From: an uncultured Alphaproteobacteria bacterium
GTDB taxonomy: Bacteria; Pseudomonadota; Alphaproteobacteria; Rickettsiales; UBA1997
Assembly: GCA_903927415.1 (NCBI GenBank)
Contig: CAIYMZ010000015.1
Coordinates: 1-21,267, forward strand
Length of the DNA stretch: 21,267 nt
Direction: 5' to 3'
Positions 7,721 through 14,607 of the stretch are shown here, piece by piece (position 1 is the first letter of the stretch; each line of letters starts with the position of its first letter). The notes beneath the pieces are model-generated. The model made no database searches. It was not told the origin of the DNA and saw nothing but the letters and a program-made list of their open reading frames with translations. A program made the position numbers and the translations under genes.

Positions 7721-7765
7721 CTCTTAATCAGTAGGTCGGCGGTTCGAATCCGCCCAAGTCCACCA
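7721..7765 (+). repeat. Attachment site: second 45-bp copy of tRNA-Lys(CTT) 3' end
   Basis: This copy is identical to 5890-5934 over 45 bp, from the anticodon loop through the encoded CCA. The flanks differ on both sides. It marks the junction between the stacked mobile elements and the chromosome to the right. Confidence 0.85.
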
Positions 7766-7830
7766 GGCTTCGCTCTTATGAGCTCCGCTTGGCACGCCAG
7801 TACCAAAGTAGATCGTTAGAACGAAGCCTG
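7764..7830. repeat. Inverted repeat CAGGCTTCG / CGAAGCCTG
   Basis: Nine-bp arms lie at 7764-7772 and 7822-7830, followed by CGGCGAAGACGGG. The left arm overlaps the end of the attachment copy. Function is unknown; it looks like one of the many dispersed palindromes in this genome. Confidence 0.4.
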
Positions 7831-7877
7831 CCTCGGCGAAGACGGGCTAGTAAATCAGAACTCAGCTACGTAACTAA

Positions 7878-8576
7878 ATGCTAAAAAAACTTCCTACCTT
7901 ACTTTTCCTAATCTGCCTCCAAGCCACATCCACAGCGCTCGCTCAGCAAACAATTTTTAACGTCCCTTCTGCTGACGTCACCGCTAAAAATAAAAATTTT
8001 CTGCAACACGAATCGCAATTCCGCGCTAAAGATCCCAACCAATTTTTTAACACCACAAACTATTTTGCTCGCGGCATTGGAGCCAATACTGAGCTTGATG
8101 CAACGCAATTTAACGTCGGATCTCCCGCCTCAAAAAATGCTGCAATTGGGCTTGGATTTAAAACTGTTTTACCGCTCGGAAATTCTGCGAAAAAAAAATA
8201 TCAACCCAAAATTATTCTCGGATCGCAGCTCCCTTTTTCACTGCAAGGAAATGGCGTCGGACATTGGCTTTACAGCGCCACCAGCGTCACGCTTCCGCAA
8301 AGTAACACACGATTCACGACGGGAATCAGTAACGGTAGCAAACAAATTTTCGGCAAAAACGTCACCTGCTTCATTGGCGGCTTCGAGCAAAAAATTACCG
8401 ATGATTTTAGTTTTATTTCCGATTGGTATTCCGGCAATCACGCCCTCGGAATATGGGCTACAGGCTTCAGCTACACCATCCCACAAAATTTTACTTTTTA
8501 CGGCGGCTATCAAATTCTGAATTCAAAGCTGGTGGGAAGAAATTCTTTTGTGATTGAAGTAGCGAAGATTTTTTAA
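7878..8576 (+). CDS. Secreted, outer-membrane-barrel-like hypothetical protein, 232 aa
   Basis: I do not recognise a named family. The first 22-23 residues (MLKKLPTLLFLICLQ...ALAQQ) form a clear Sec signal peptide with an ALA cleavage motif. The mature part is rich in alternating polar/aromatic stretches and glycine (AAIGLGFKTVLPLG, HALGIWATGFSYTI, NFTFYGGYQIL), as in beta strands of an outer membrane barrel, and it ends in phenylalanine (VIEVAKIF), the usual C-terminal recognition residue for the Bam machinery. No cysteine-based lipobox is present. The ATG at 7878 is the only start that keeps the signal peptide. It stands alone between the attachment site and a large inverted repeat. The outer-membrane location is inferred from these features. 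Confidence 0.7.
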   Translation: MLKKLPTLLFLICLQATSTALAQQTIFNVPSADVTAKNKNFLQHESQFRAKDPNQFFNTTNYFARGIGANTELDATQFNVGSPASKNAAIGLGFKTVLPLGNSAKKKYQPKIILGSQLPFSLQGNGVGHWLYSATSVTLPQSNTRFTTGISNGSKQIFGKNVTCFIGGFEQKITDDFSFISDWYSGNHALGIWATGFSYTIPQNFTFYGGYQILNSKLVGRNSFVIEVAKIF

Positions 8577-8660
8577 AAAATGAGATTTTTAACCCATATC
8601 CGTCATTAGAAATCTTTGATATACCAAAACTCCTTCAAACTTGAACAAACCGATTTTCAA

Positions 8661-8741
8661 GTTCGTCATTGCGAGCTTTAGCGAAGCAATCCAGAAGGTT
8701 GAAACATATGGATTGCTTCGCTAAAGCTCGGAGTGACGAAC
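8661..8741. repeat. Large palindromic repeat with 32-bp arms
   Basis: The arms at 8661-8692 and 8710-8741 are nearly perfect complements (two changes in the outer part), around a 17-bp loop. The core, GTCATTGCGAG with GCGAAGCAATCC, matches a repeat type I know to be widespread in Rickettsiales and other bacteria. It lies between the convergent ends of the barrel-like protein and the GNAT gene and touches the latter's stop codon. It may act as a bidirectional terminator. Confidence 0.8.
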
Positions 8742-9305
8742 TCAAAAAATGAGTTCGGCTTCTTCAACTAGAATGGGTTTAATTCGATACAAAACATGCA
8801 AGCTAAGCGGATGATTCTTTTCTAGCTTCGGGTGAAAAAAATCTCCCGACAAATCTCGACTCATTCCAATTTTTTCCATCACCCGCTGCGAAGCCTTATT
8901 TCTAGGCACTGTAAAGGATACCACCTCTTCCAACTCTAACTCATCGAAAGCAAATTCTAAAATTTTTTTCGCTGCTTCGGTGGCGTAACCTTTGCCGAAA
9001 TGTTGAGAAGAAATTCGCCAACCAATTTCAACTGCTGGCATGAATGGCGCATCAAATTGCGGAATCGACAGCCCGACAAAACCGATAAACTCGCCACTAG
9101 ATTTGAGCTCAACCGCAAAAAGCCCGTAGCCATATTTTTGAAAATGGACTCTGATTCGCGTAACCATTTCTTCAGTTTCTTCTTCACTCAAACAGGCAGA
9201 AAAAAATTCCATCACTTTTGGATCACGATTCATCCCAGCAAAAATCGGAATATCGGAATCAAGCCACTGGCGCAGGATCAGGCGATTGGTTTCGAGTTTT
9301 ATCAC
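8742..9305 (-). CDS. GNAT family N-acetyltransferase, RimJ/RimL-like, 187 aa
   Basis: The protein opens with LETNRLILRQWLDSDIPIF, the typical start of the RimJ/RimL group that acetylates N-termini of ribosomal proteins or small amines with acetyl-CoA. It continues with the acetyl-CoA-binding segment GWRISSQHFGKGYATEA, the pyrophosphate-loop region, followed by NKASQRVMEKIGM. The start is GTG at 9305, which overlaps the thiC stop by 4 bp (GTGA), so it is translationally coupled to thiC. The stop lies against the large palindrome 8661-8741. The substrate cannot be told from sequence; linkage to thiC may be only positional. Confidence 0.88.
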   Translation of the reverse strand: MIKLETNRLILRQWLDSDIPIFAGMNRDPKVMEFFSACLSEEETEEMVTRIRVHFQKYGYGLFAVELKSSGEFIGFVGLSIPQFDAPFMPAVEIGWRISSQHFGKGYATEAAKKILEFAFDELELEEVVSFTVPRNKASQRVMEKIGMSRDLSGDFFHPKLEKNHPLSLHVLYRIKPILVEEAELIF

Positions 9306-11185
9306 GAAGATGCCTTCACATAAACCTCACTCCCCATTTCCTTAAACTTCTCGCTCATTTCATCCATGCCTTTCTTGGCTTCCTGCGCCTTCGCATAATC
9401 GCGAACATCTTGCGTAATTTTCATCGAACAAAATTTTGGGCCGCACATTGAACAAAAATGTGCAACCTTCGCGCCGTCTGCTGGCAAGGTTTCGTCGTGG
9501 TAGGACTTCGCGGTTTCGGGATCGAGTGAAAGATTAAATTGATCTTCCCAACGAAATTCAAAACGCGCTTTTGAAAGTTCGTCGTCATGTGCACGCGCGG
9601 CGGCGTTGCCTTTGGCGAGGTCGGCGGCGTGAGCGGCGATTTTGTAAGTTACGACTCCGACGCGAACATCTTCCTTATTCGGTAAACCGAGATGTTCTTT
9701 CGGCGTTACGTAGCAAAGCATCGCGGTGCCAAACCAACCAATCATCGCGGCGCCGATTGCGGAAGTGATGTGATCGTAACCGGGGGCAATGTCAGTGGTT
9801 AGAGGCCCAAGGGTGTAGAAGGGAGCCTCGTGACACCATTCCAATTGTTTCTCCATATTTTCCTTGATGAGATGCATCGGCACGTGACCGGGACCTTCAA
9901 TCATCACTTGCACATCGTGCTTCCAGGCGATTTGCGTGAGTTCGCCCAAAGTTTTTAATTCGCCGAATTGCGCTTCGTCATTGGCATCAGCGATCGAGCC
10001 GGGACGCAGACCATCACCGAGTGAAAAGGCAACGTCGTAGCGATTCATGATCTCGCAAATTTCTTCGAAATTGGTGTAAAGAAAATTTTCCTTGTGATGC
10101 GACAAACACCATTTGGCCATGATCGAACCGCCGCGCGAAACAATGCCTGTCACGCGATTGGCGGTGAGCGGAACGTAGCGCAACAAAACTCCGGCATGAA
10201 TCGTGAAATAGTCAACGCCCTGCTCTGCTTGCTCAATCAGCGTGTCGCGGAAAATTTCCCAAGTTAAATCTTCAGCAACACCGCCGACTTTTTCGAGCGC
10301 TTGGTAAATCGGAACAGTGCCGACGGGCGTCGGACAATTGCGGATGATCCATTCGCGAATGTTGTGGATGTTGCGCCCCGTTGATAAATCCATCAAAGTG
10401 TCGGCGCCAAAACGCGTCGCCCAAATCATTTTTTCGACCTCATCTTCGACGCCAGAAAAAATCGCCGAGTTGCCAATATTGGCATTGATTTTCACAAGAA
10501 AATTTCTGCCGATGATCATCGGTTCAGATTCAGGGTGGTTGATGTTGTTGGGAATGATGGCGCGGCCTGCTTTGATCTCATCGCGGACAAATTCAGCGGT
10601 GATAAATTTTGGAATTTTAGCGTTAAAGCTTGATAGACCCCCATCGTCGCGCTGACGCGTCGACTCACTCCCCCTAAACAGGGGGAGAGTTTCTCCAGAA
10701 ATTTTTGAATTCGCCGCCAATTTTTCCCGCGTCATATTTTCGCGAATCGCAATATATTCCATTTCCTTGGTGACAATGCCAGCGCGGGCGTAAGCGAGTT
10801 GCGTCGGTTTTTTTCCAAACTTGGCGCGCAGTGGTTTAAAATCAGAAAGATCAAATTCGGGAACGGAAGATTTTGCGCCCGCTGCGGTGATCCCGTTATC
10901 TTCGGGCTTCACATCTCTGCCGGAATATTCTTCAACATCGCCACGCTCGCGAATCCAATCAGCGCGCAGTTTCGGCAGGCCTTTATTCAAATCGATTTTA
11001 TCCAAAAAATTCTGATCGGTGTAGACGCCAGACGGATCATAAACCGTAAAAGTTTTTGATTCCGCGAGCTGAATCTGCCGCATCGCAACTTTGACGTCAG
11101 GAAATTTTTCGCTGGGAACGTAGATTTTTTTGGAAGCGGGGAGTGGTCCTAAGGTTAGTTTTTTTGTAATTTTTTGGGAGGTCAT
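9302..11185 (-). CDS. thiC: Phosphomethylpyrimidine synthase ThiC, 627 aa
   Basis: ThiC is a radical SAM enzyme that converts aminoimidazole ribotide to HMP-phosphate, the pyrimidine half of thiamine, in the cytoplasm. Visible are NINHPESEPMIIGRNFLVKINANIGNSA, the barrel segments (SLGDGLRPGSIADANDEAQF, MIEGPGHVPMH) and the C-terminal cluster motif CSMCGPKFC (Cys578, Cys581, Cys586) that binds the 4Fe-4S cluster. An extra block of about 20 residues (165-186, LPLFRGSESTRQRDDGG) is encoded by a palindromic repeat and is absent at this place in the E. coli protein as I recall it. ATG 11185 is the second of two duplicated starts. No TPP riboswitch can fit in the 38 bp separating it from PAP2, so thiamine control by a THI element is not evident. 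Confidence 0.97.
   Translation of the reverse strand: MTSQKITKKLTLGPLPASKKIYVPSEKFPDVKVAMRQIQLAESKTFTVYDPSGVYTDQNFLDKIDLNKGLPKLRADWIRERGDVEEYSGRDVKPEDNGITAAGAKSSVPEFDLSDFKPLRAKFGKKPTQLAYARAGIVTKEMEYIAIRENMTREKLAANSKISGETLPLFRGSESTRQRDDGGLSSFNAKIPKFITAEFVRDEIKAGRAIIPNNINHPESEPMIIGRNFLVKINANIGNSAIFSGVEDEVEKMIWATRFGADTLMDLSTGRNIHNIREWIIRNCPTPVGTVPIYQALEKVGGVAEDLTWEIFRDTLIEQAEQGVDYFTIHAGVLLRYVPLTANRVTGIVSRGGSIMAKWCLSHHKENFLYTNFEEICEIMNRYDVAFSLGDGLRPGSIADANDEAQFGELKTLGELTQIAWKHDVQVMIEGPGHVPMHLIKENMEKQLEWCHEAPFYTLGPLTTDIAPGYDHITSAIGAAMIGWFGTAMLCYVTPKEHLGLPNKEDVRVGVVTYKIAAHAADLAKGNAAARAHDDELSKARFEFRWEDQFNLSLDPETAKSYHDETLPADGAKVAHFCSMCGPKFCSMKITQDVRDYAKAQEAKKGMDEMSEKFKEMGSEVYVKASS
10632..10690. repeat. 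Palindromic repeat inserted in frame in thiC
   Basis: The core hairpin has CTCCCCCT (10668-10675) and AGGGGGAG (10680-10687) around an AAAC loop, next to a GC-rich block with GACGCGTCGAC. It is read in frame as ETLPLFRGSESTRQRDDGGL and adds roughly 17-22 residues relative to ThiC of other bacteria. The pattern resembles Rickettsia palindromic elements, which insert into coding regions without breaking the frame. Exact ends are approximate. Confidence 0.7.
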
Positions 11186-11214
11186 GTTTTTAAATTTTTT
11201 GGGAGGTCATGTTT
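11168..11214 (-). promoter_or_regulatory. Tandem duplication of the thiC start with a six-codon leader ORF
   Basis: A perfect 22-bp block is present at 11168-11189 and 11193-11214, so the sequence around the thiC start codon exists twice, 25 bp apart. The upstream copy has ATG at 11210 and reads MTSQKI followed by TAA (11192-11190). The real thiC ATG (11185) lies 4 bp after this stop. Whether ribosomes use the first ATG is unknown; if they do, thiC would be translated by reinitiation. Confidence 0.75.
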
Positions 11215-11220
11215 CTAAAA

Positions 11221-11251
11221 ATGTCATGCTGAGCCTGTCGAAGCATGACAT
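11221..11251. repeat. Short palindromic repeat that supplies the 3' end of the PAP2 gene
   Basis: Perfect 10-bp arms ATGTCATGCT (11221-11230) and AGCATGACAT (11242-11251) flank an 11-bp loop. The sequence type (CATGCTTCGACAGGCTCAGC on the minus strand) is a common dispersed repeat. It encodes the last residues RCHASTGSA and the TGA of the PAP2 protein. Confidence 0.8.
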
Positions 11252-12075
11252 CGAGAATAAATTTTAGTAATCACCGCAGCAATCAAAAAACACACCAGCA
11301 TTGACACTAGCGTATCTCCAAAAAAATGCGCGCCTTTCATCATTTGGTAAATTCCAAACAGCCAACCGAAAAAAAATCCGGCAAAAAGTCCGAGGAATTT
11401 GTGTGATTTTTTTTGCAGCGCGAAGAATAAAATAAACAGCGCAAAACCAGTAACCGCATGCCCTCCAGGAAAACATTTTGCCTTTTTTTCTTGATAAAAA
11501 TTTTCCGGATAATGATCAAAAATTTTCACGTAAGGTTTGGTTTCGCCGTAAATTTCAAGATGGCTCGGGCAGTAAACATTGGTGAATTTTTTGATATTGC
11601 CGGCGATTGCTGGGATCAAAACCAATCCCAAAAAAATCATGAAAAATTTGTGACGATGCTTGTGGATAGACCCCGCAACAAGTGCGGGGTGACAAGGTGG
11701 GAGTGCGAGGTGACAAGTTAAAGAAAGGTCTTCATCCTTGTCACCTCGCACTCCCACCTTGTCACCTCGCACTCCCACCTTGTCACCCCGCACTTGTTGC
11801 GGGGTCCATCTAAACCCGATCACAGTCCCAACCAGCAAAAACACAATCGCAACACCGAGTAAAATTTTCGGAAATTTGTAAAAAATAAATTTTTTAATCG
11901 GCTCGTCTTTGTCAATCAGCCAAGATTTGGTTTCGAAATTAAAAAAATAATTCTGAATTTTTACGTCAAGATCAGTAAAATTAATGAGGCACAGAGCCGC
12001 TGCTATCAAGGCTAGATCAATGATGATGAGAAAATTAATTTTTCTGACCGGCATCAAATTTTTTAAGTTTTTCAT
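11224..12075 (-). CDS. PAP2 family phosphatase-like membrane protein, 283 aa
   Basis: About five to six hydrophobic segments are visible (for example 14-33, 71-87, 144-160, 208-220, 227-242, 256-269). PAP2 motifs are CFPGGHAVTG (201-210; PSGH variant with His206) and GIYQMMKGAHFFGD (241-254; His250, Asp254), preceded by CPSHLEIYG as in proteobacterial lipid-phosphatase-like members. The arginine expected six residues before His250 is Gln244, so activity is uncertain. Residues about 91-139 (three VRGDK units) are encoded by a 140-bp palindrome, and the last residues RCHASTGSA come from another repeat. I prefer ATG 12075, which overlaps the upstream transferase gene by 41 bp; ATG 12054 is possible. 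Probable role: removing phosphate from a lipid or isoprenoid carrier at the inner membrane. Confidence 0.8.
   Translation of the reverse strand: MKNLKNLMPVRKINFLIIIDLALIAAALCLINFTDLDVKIQNYFFNFETKSWLIDKDEPIKKFIFYKFPKILLGVAIVFLLVGTVIGFRWTPQQVRGDKVGVRGDKVGVRGDKDEDLSLTCHLALPPCHPALVAGSIHKHRHKFFMIFLGLVLIPAIAGNIKKFTNVYCPSHLEIYGETKPYVKIFDHYPENFYQEKKAKCFPGGHAVTGFALFILFFALQKKSHKFLGLFAGFFFGWLFGIYQMMKGAHFFGDTLVSMLVCFLIAAVITKIYSRCHASTGSA
11666..11810. repeat. About 140-bp palindrome with 21-bp tandem units, inserted in frame in the PAP2 gene
   Basis: The left arm 11669-11717 and right arm 11758-11806 are complementary over 49 bp. The right side carries one extra 21-bp unit (CTTGTCACCTCGCACTCCCA...) at 11737-11757, giving units at 11737, 11758 and a diverged third at 11779. 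On the coding strand these give the heptad VGVRGDK repeatedly. The outer arms, ACCCCGCAACAAGTGCGGGG, are the same repeat as at 21195-21267. Confidence 0.85.
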
Positions 12076-13993
12076 TTTTAAATAAATGACTCGCCGCTTG
12101 GTAATAGCTGATCGTTTTCTCCAATTCTTCTTTGTTGTAATCACTGGTCAGCGTTTCTTTTGAACCATCCCAACCATATTTTTTTATCTCCACATCGAAG
12201 ATTTTTTTCTGTTTTTTTGGTTTGAGCAAATAGAGCTTTGAGCCTTTGAAATAACCGATGTCGGTGTAAGTGCTGACAAAAGAATGTTGATCAATTTTGC
12301 TAACATTATTTAGAACATCAGTGCCAAAAAATTTCGATTTGTAACTCAAATTCATGATACCGAAAAGCGTCGGAGCGATGTCAATTTGACTGACATTTTT
12401 ATCAAAAATTTTCGGAGAAATAATTTTTGGCGCATAAAAAATCGCCGGAATTTGGTAACGCCACAAAGGCACGTCAGTATTGCCAGCAGAACCTGCGCAG
12501 TGATCCGCAATAAAAATAAAAATTGTGTTGTCGAACCATTTTTTTGCGCGCGATTTTTCAAGCAATTTTCCGATGGCATAATCGGTATATTTCACCGCGC
12601 CATTACGCCCAGTTTTCGGCTCAATATCAATTTTTCCAGCCGGATAAGTGAAGGGGCGATGGTTTGAAGTTGTCATCACGAAGTTCAAAAATGGCTTGCC
12701 GGCAGCGTAGGATTTGTCGGCTTCTTTGATCGTTTTGTCGAATAAATCTTCGTCCGAAACTCCCCAAGCATTTTCAAAATTAATTTCATTTTCGGCAAAT
12801 TTTTTGCGATCAACAATTTCGAATCCGTTATTTTCAAAAAAATAATTCATGTTGTCGAAATAACCGTCTCCGCCGTACAAAAATTTCGCTTCGTAACCGC
12901 GATCTTTTAGCGGCGAAGAAATATTGAAAAGATTTTCGTTATTCGGACGACGAACAATTGAATTTCCTGGAGTTGGCGGAACCGAAAGTGTAAGCGCTTC
13001 TAGACCACGAATGGTACGCGTTCCCGTCGCTTTTAGATTCGTAAAAAATAAACTTTTTTTGGCGATCTCATCGAGATTCGGCGAAATATTTTCTTCATTG
13101 CCGAAGGCTTTCATGAACTCCGCGCTGAAGCTTTCGATGGTCACAAAAATCACATTGTATTTTTTTTCAGCACCGATTTTTGCTTGCGGAATCAGGCGCG
13201 AAATATCTTCGCCATTCAGAAATTTTGAGCGAGGCTCTTGTTTTGAAATGCTGGCGCGAATGCTTTTTATCACCGCGTTTTCGTCGCGAGTGATGTAAAG
13301 CTGATCGAAATCAATTTCATTATTGCGATAGGCTGAGAAGAGTTGGTAAATGCCGTTTGCAGCTGCTTCGTTGACGTAATTATTTTGTGAAATTTTGGTT
13401 AATTTTGAACTGTCGATCGTAAAAAATGCGACGAGTAAACACGCCGAAAAAACTACAAAATTTTTCAAACGCTGCGGAAAATTTTCTGATTTTTTTACGA
13501 TAATTTTTTGCCAAAAAAAATAAAAAATCAGCGTCGCGATGGCTAAAATTATTCCGAGCAACAAGGCGATAGGATAAGATTCCGCAATGTTGGCGATGAC
13601 TTCGGTGGTGTAGATCAGGTAATCCACCGCGATAAAATTGAAACGCGTTTGGAACTCTTCCCAAAAAGTTATTTCGGCAAAACAGGAGAAAATAATAACG
13701 TAAAGAAAAGTGAAAAAGAGCGCTTTTTTGGTTTTTTGAAAACCTGCCGAATTAAAAAATTTTTGAGAAGAAAATGTGTAAAAAAGCAGTGGGATAAAGG
13801 CGATGTAGGCAAAGGCGAGTAGATCAAAAAACAAACCAACAGTGAAAATTTTTAACAAAAGCAGCGCTGAAAAATCGATCTCATTCCCTTCCCAAACAAC
13901 AAAAACCAACCGCAGCAAAAACATCAGAGCAGCAAAAATTAAAAAAATTTTCGCCCAAGAAAATGACTTAAAAAAGTTAGCAATTTTTTTCAC
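12035..13993 (-). CDS. LTA synthase / MdoB-family phosphoglycerol-type transferase, 652 aa
   Basis: Five N-terminal transmembrane helices (about 12-36, 45-72, 91-107, 142-161, 178-193) anchor an extracytoplasmic alkaline-phosphatase/sulfatase-fold domain. Catalytic-metal candidates are Glu287 (VTIESFSAEF), Thr327 (GTRTIRGLEA, the likely nucleophile that forms a phosphorylated intermediate), His444 (TSNHRPFTYP) and Asp496-His497 (FIADHCAGS). The family moves phosphoglycerol or phosphoethanolamine from phospholipid to a glycan or lipid acceptor; in Gram-negatives periplasmic glucan is a typical acceptor, so the exact product is open. The start is GTG at 13993, 15 bp after pntA2. The overlap with the PAP2 gene suggests a joint role in envelope lipid turnover (inference). 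Confidence 0.88.
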   Translation of the reverse strand: MKKIANFFKSFSWAKIFLIFAALMFLLRLVFVVWEGNEIDFSALLLLKIFTVGLFFDLLAFAYIAFIPLLFYTFSSQKFFNSAGFQKTKKALFFTFLYVIIFSCFAEITFWEEFQTRFNFIAVDYLIYTTEVIANIAESYPIALLLGIILAIATLIFYFFWQKIIVKKSENFPQRLKNFVVFSACLLVAFFTIDSSKLTKISQNNYVNEAAANGIYQLFSAYRNNEIDFDQLYITRDENAVIKSIRASISKQEPRSKFLNGEDISRLIPQAKIGAEKKYNVIFVTIESFSAEFMKAFGNEENISPNLDEIAKKSLFFTNLKATGTRTIRGLEALTLSVPPTPGNSIVRRPNNENLFNISSPLKDRGYEAKFLYGGDGYFDNMNYFFENNGFEIVDRKKFAENEINFENAWGVSDEDLFDKTIKEADKSYAAGKPFLNFVMTTSNHRPFTYPAGKIDIEPKTGRNGAVKYTDYAIGKLLEKSRAKKWFDNTIFIFIADHCAGSAGNTDVPLWRYQIPAIFYAPKIISPKIFDKNVSQIDIAPTLFGIMNLSYKSKFFGTDVLNNVSKIDQHSFVSTYTDIGYFKGSKLYLLKPKKQKKIFDVEIKKYGWDGSKETLTSDYNKEELEKTISYYQAASHLFKNEKLKKFDAGQKN

Positions 13994-14008
13994 AATTTTT
14001 TTAAATAA

Positions 14009-14398
14009 TTATTTCTTGAACATCGAGAGCATGCGCCAAGTCACGAAAAATCCGCCAAAAATATTTATCGAAGCAATGACGATAGCGAAAAAACTTAGGA
14101 CAGAAATGAAAGAAAAATCTTTTGCCGAACCAAGCGCAATCATGGCACCAACTACGATCACGCCAGAAATTGCATTAGTAACAGACATCAATGGCGTATG
14201 AAGTGCTGGGGTAACTTTCCAAACCACAAAATAACCAACGAAACAGGCTAAAACAAAAACCGTCAGACCAAAAATAAGCGGATCAACGCCGCCACCATGA
14301 GCAGCAGAATAGCTAAGTTCAGCAATTTTACGCACTAGCATGTCAGAACTTTCGGTGATTTGATCCGATAGCTCGATAATTTCTCGAAGATTACTCAT
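14009..14398 (-). CDS. pntAB: NAD(P) transhydrogenase alpha subunit part 2 (membrane part), 129 aa
   Basis: This is the short membrane subunit of proton-pumping transhydrogenase, which in alphaproteobacteria is split from the NAD-binding alpha part 1. The sequence shows a short N-terminal soluble helix, then hydrophobic segments at about 43-63, 75-92 and 97-121 with HTPLMSVTNAISGVIVVGAM, the conserved signature of this subunit. The complex in the inner membrane couples proton entry to NADPH formation from NADH. The partner genes (alpha part 1 and beta) normally flank it, but here a tRNA gene lies upstream and the transferase downstream, so the subunit is separated from its partners within this window. 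There is no good Shine-Dalgarno site before ATG 14398. Confidence 0.9.
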   Translation of the reverse strand: MSNLREIIELSDQITESSDMLVRKIAELSYSAAHGGGVDPLIFGLTVFVLACFVGYFVVWKVTPALHTPLMSVTNAISGVIVVGAMIALGSAKDFSFISVLSFFAIVIASINIFGGFFVTWRMLSMFKK

Positions 14399-14436
14399 GT
14401 TTTTTTGGAATTTTTAAAAAGGAGGAGGTGAGATCA

Positions 14437-14465
14437 AAAATCTACTAGAGCCACGTCCTTGTCAA
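14437..14465 (-). promoter_or_regulatory. Possible promoter of the pntAB-to-GNAT operon
   Basis: The minus strand has a perfect TTGACA (14465-14460). TAGATT lies 15 bp and GATTTT 17 bp downstream as weak -10 candidates. The start of pntAB is about 40 bp further. Only the -35 is convincing. Confidence 0.35.
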
Positions 14466-14476
14466 TTACAAACTAA

Positions 14477-14505
14477 TTGACTTGCCTGTAAGCGCTTCCT
14501 AAAAA
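14477..14505 (+). promoter_or_regulatory. Possible promoter of tRNA-Gln
   Basis: TTGACT (14477-14482) is followed, after 17 bp, by TAAAAA (14500-14505), 27 bp before the tRNA. The -35 is strong and the -10 is poor. It is divergent from the pntAB promoter candidate. Confidence 0.4.
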
Positions 14506-14532
14506 GCCGCGCTCTTTTTTAAAGCTAAATTT

Positions 14533-14589
<57 letters not shown>

Positions 14590-14607
<18 letters not shown>

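Larger units (their letters stand above)
5890..7765. mobile_element. Small integrase-less element 2 (about 1.83 kb) with a single Fic gene
   Basis: The unit is bounded by perfect 45-bp direct repeats of the tRNA-Lys 3' end at 5890-5934 and 7721-7765, 1831 bp apart. Just inside both ends are tandem 11-bp repeats: TGGGGCACTCT plus TGGGGCACTAA at 5983-6004, and TGGGACACTCT plus TGGGGCACTTA at 7587-7608. The only coding region is fic (6394-7554). The layout of the right end (gene, tandem 11-bp pair, about 113 bp, attachment core) mirrors the right end of element 1, where the gene is the integrase. It may be a decayed island or a unit mobilised by an integrase supplied in trans. Confidence 0.7.

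Noticed and set aside
8065..8520. 151-residue frame inside the barrel-like protein gene
   Set aside because: It is an overlapping frame without a signal or known motif, while the main frame has a signal peptide and a barrel-like pattern.
11186..11260. TPP riboswitch upstream of thiC
   Set aside because: Only 38 bp separate the PAP2 stop and thiC, filled by a duplication and part of a palindrome. No THI-box segments are visible.
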